NCBI GenBank assembly: GCA_028284665.1
Contig: JANQRG010000011.1
Span: forward strand, 62,001-126,000
Length of the DNA stretch: 64,000 nt
Reading direction: 5' to 3'
DNA from: Croceivirga sp.
GTDB taxonomy: Bacteria > Bacteroidota > Bacteroidia > Flavobacteriales > Flavobacteriaceae
The notes under the pieces are model-generated. The model did not search any database. It saw nothing but the letters and a program-made list of their open reading frames with translations, and was not told where the DNA came from. This document shows positions 63,669-64,000 of the stretch, piece by piece (within the stretch, counting starts at the first letter, position 1; the number at the start of each line of letters is the position of its first letter). The translations under genes were made by a program, and so were the position numbers.

Positions 63669-64000
63669 TTAGTTCATTATACTCATGATACCTCGTAAGG
63701 GTATTACTGCCCAAAGCGGTCTTGAGTTCATCTCATATCCCAGTTCATATACCGCTTTTTCCAACATGCAGTATTTCAGTAAAAAGATACGTTCTTTTAC
63801 ATAACCAATATTGATGTTGTTGTCTTGGATAAGGGTTACGTATTCTTCGTAAAACACCCCTATAAAATAATGGTACAGCAGTTCCCCGGCATGGAACAAT
63901 TCTTCCTGGGAGTAGGGGTATTCTTCTCCATGGTTAAAAATAACGGCATATACCGCATAGTGAAAAGAACGGAAAATACCCGCAACATCCTTAAGGGGTG
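63669..64000 (-). CDS. Maltokinase-like protein, C-terminal part (cut by window edge)
   Basis: The last 110 codons of a leftward gene that enters from the right edge. The translated end contains KDVAGIFRSFHYAV, AVYELGYEMNSRPLWAVIPLRGI and a short tail. This pattern is the C-terminal lobe of maltokinase (Pep2), either alone or fused to trehalose synthase. Maltokinase forms maltose 1-phosphate, the substrate of GlgE. glgB follows after 17 bases, so the two are in one operon, consistent with the TreS-Pep2-GlgE-GlgB route for making alpha-glucan. Confidence 0.8.
   Translation of the reverse strand, partial: PLKDVAGIFRSFHYAVYAVIFNHGEEYPYSQEELFHAGELLYHYFIGVFYEEYVTLIQDNNINIGYVKERIFLLKYCMLEKAVYELGYEMNSRPLWAVIPLRGIMSIMN

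Overview
The window looks like a chromosomal segment of a flavobacterium (Bacteroidota, class Flavobacteriia), probably marine or otherwise polysaccharide-degrading. The evidence is a SusC/SusD pair, a hybrid two-component regulator, bacteroidetal promoters of the TTTG-N19-TAnnTTTG type, families typical of this phylum (DUF3822, DUF4126, GIN-domain proteins, TMEM220), and a moderate, slightly AT-leaning base composition. I cannot name the genus from the sequence. Both edges cut genes: an NAD(P)HX-repair enzyme on the left and a maltokinase-like protein on the right. There are no insertion sequences, prophage genes, CRISPR arrays, tRNAs or rRNAs; the one clear structural RNA gene is rnpB.

Layout. 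1-9240: the thrABC operon behind a leader that encodes a Thr/Ile-rich peptide, then gcvT, glsA, a short-chain reductase, a pterin carbinolamine dehydratase and yebC. 9427-10230: a Cof-type HAD phosphatase. 10463-21556: a fructan utilisation locus, made of SusD, SusC, a GH32 lipoprotein, an MFS sugar porter, and a regulator with a periplasmic sugar-binding sensor. 22179-27913: a secreted protein of unknown function, a 14-bp tandem repeat, a KDO-linked group (acyltransferase, KdnB-like dehydrogenase, HAD phosphatase, kdsB), DUF4126 and a RecD-like helicase. 28016-32808: a pilin-like protein with a DUF3822 protein, rsmD, a lipocalin-like lipoprotein, rnpB and dnaX. 32810-39574: a complete ebo cluster (eboA-eboF), ending in a translationally coupled TMEM220 gene. 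39685-52538: mainly housekeeping genes (miaE, ppk1, sixA-like, pdxH, rnz, pyrB, pyrR, rpsA, a LysM protein, cmk, lon). 52756-56452: an ECF sigma factor operon with an anti-sigma-like protein and three secreted beta-solenoid-like proteins. 56518-64000: a UMF1-type transporter, an M48 lipoprotein peptidase in an AT-rich patch, and a glycogen/maltodextrin group (GH31, glgB, maltokinase).

How the genes work together. thrABC takes aspartate through to threonine, with a leader that looks like a translation-coupled attenuator. In the fructan locus the regulator should sense a sugar, most likely fructose, in the periplasm; SusCD imports oligofructans, GH32 releases fructose and the MFS porter takes it into the cytoplasm. 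The ebo cluster is the least understood system here: in cyanobacteria it is linked to export of a pigment precursor to the periplasm, and in a pseudomonad to deterrence of grazers. Here it is a compact, overlapping seven-gene unit. dnaX carries an A10 run holding an in-frame A_AAA_AAG heptamer, with stop codons just beyond it in both other frames, which would give a short gamma subunit as in E. coli or Thermus.
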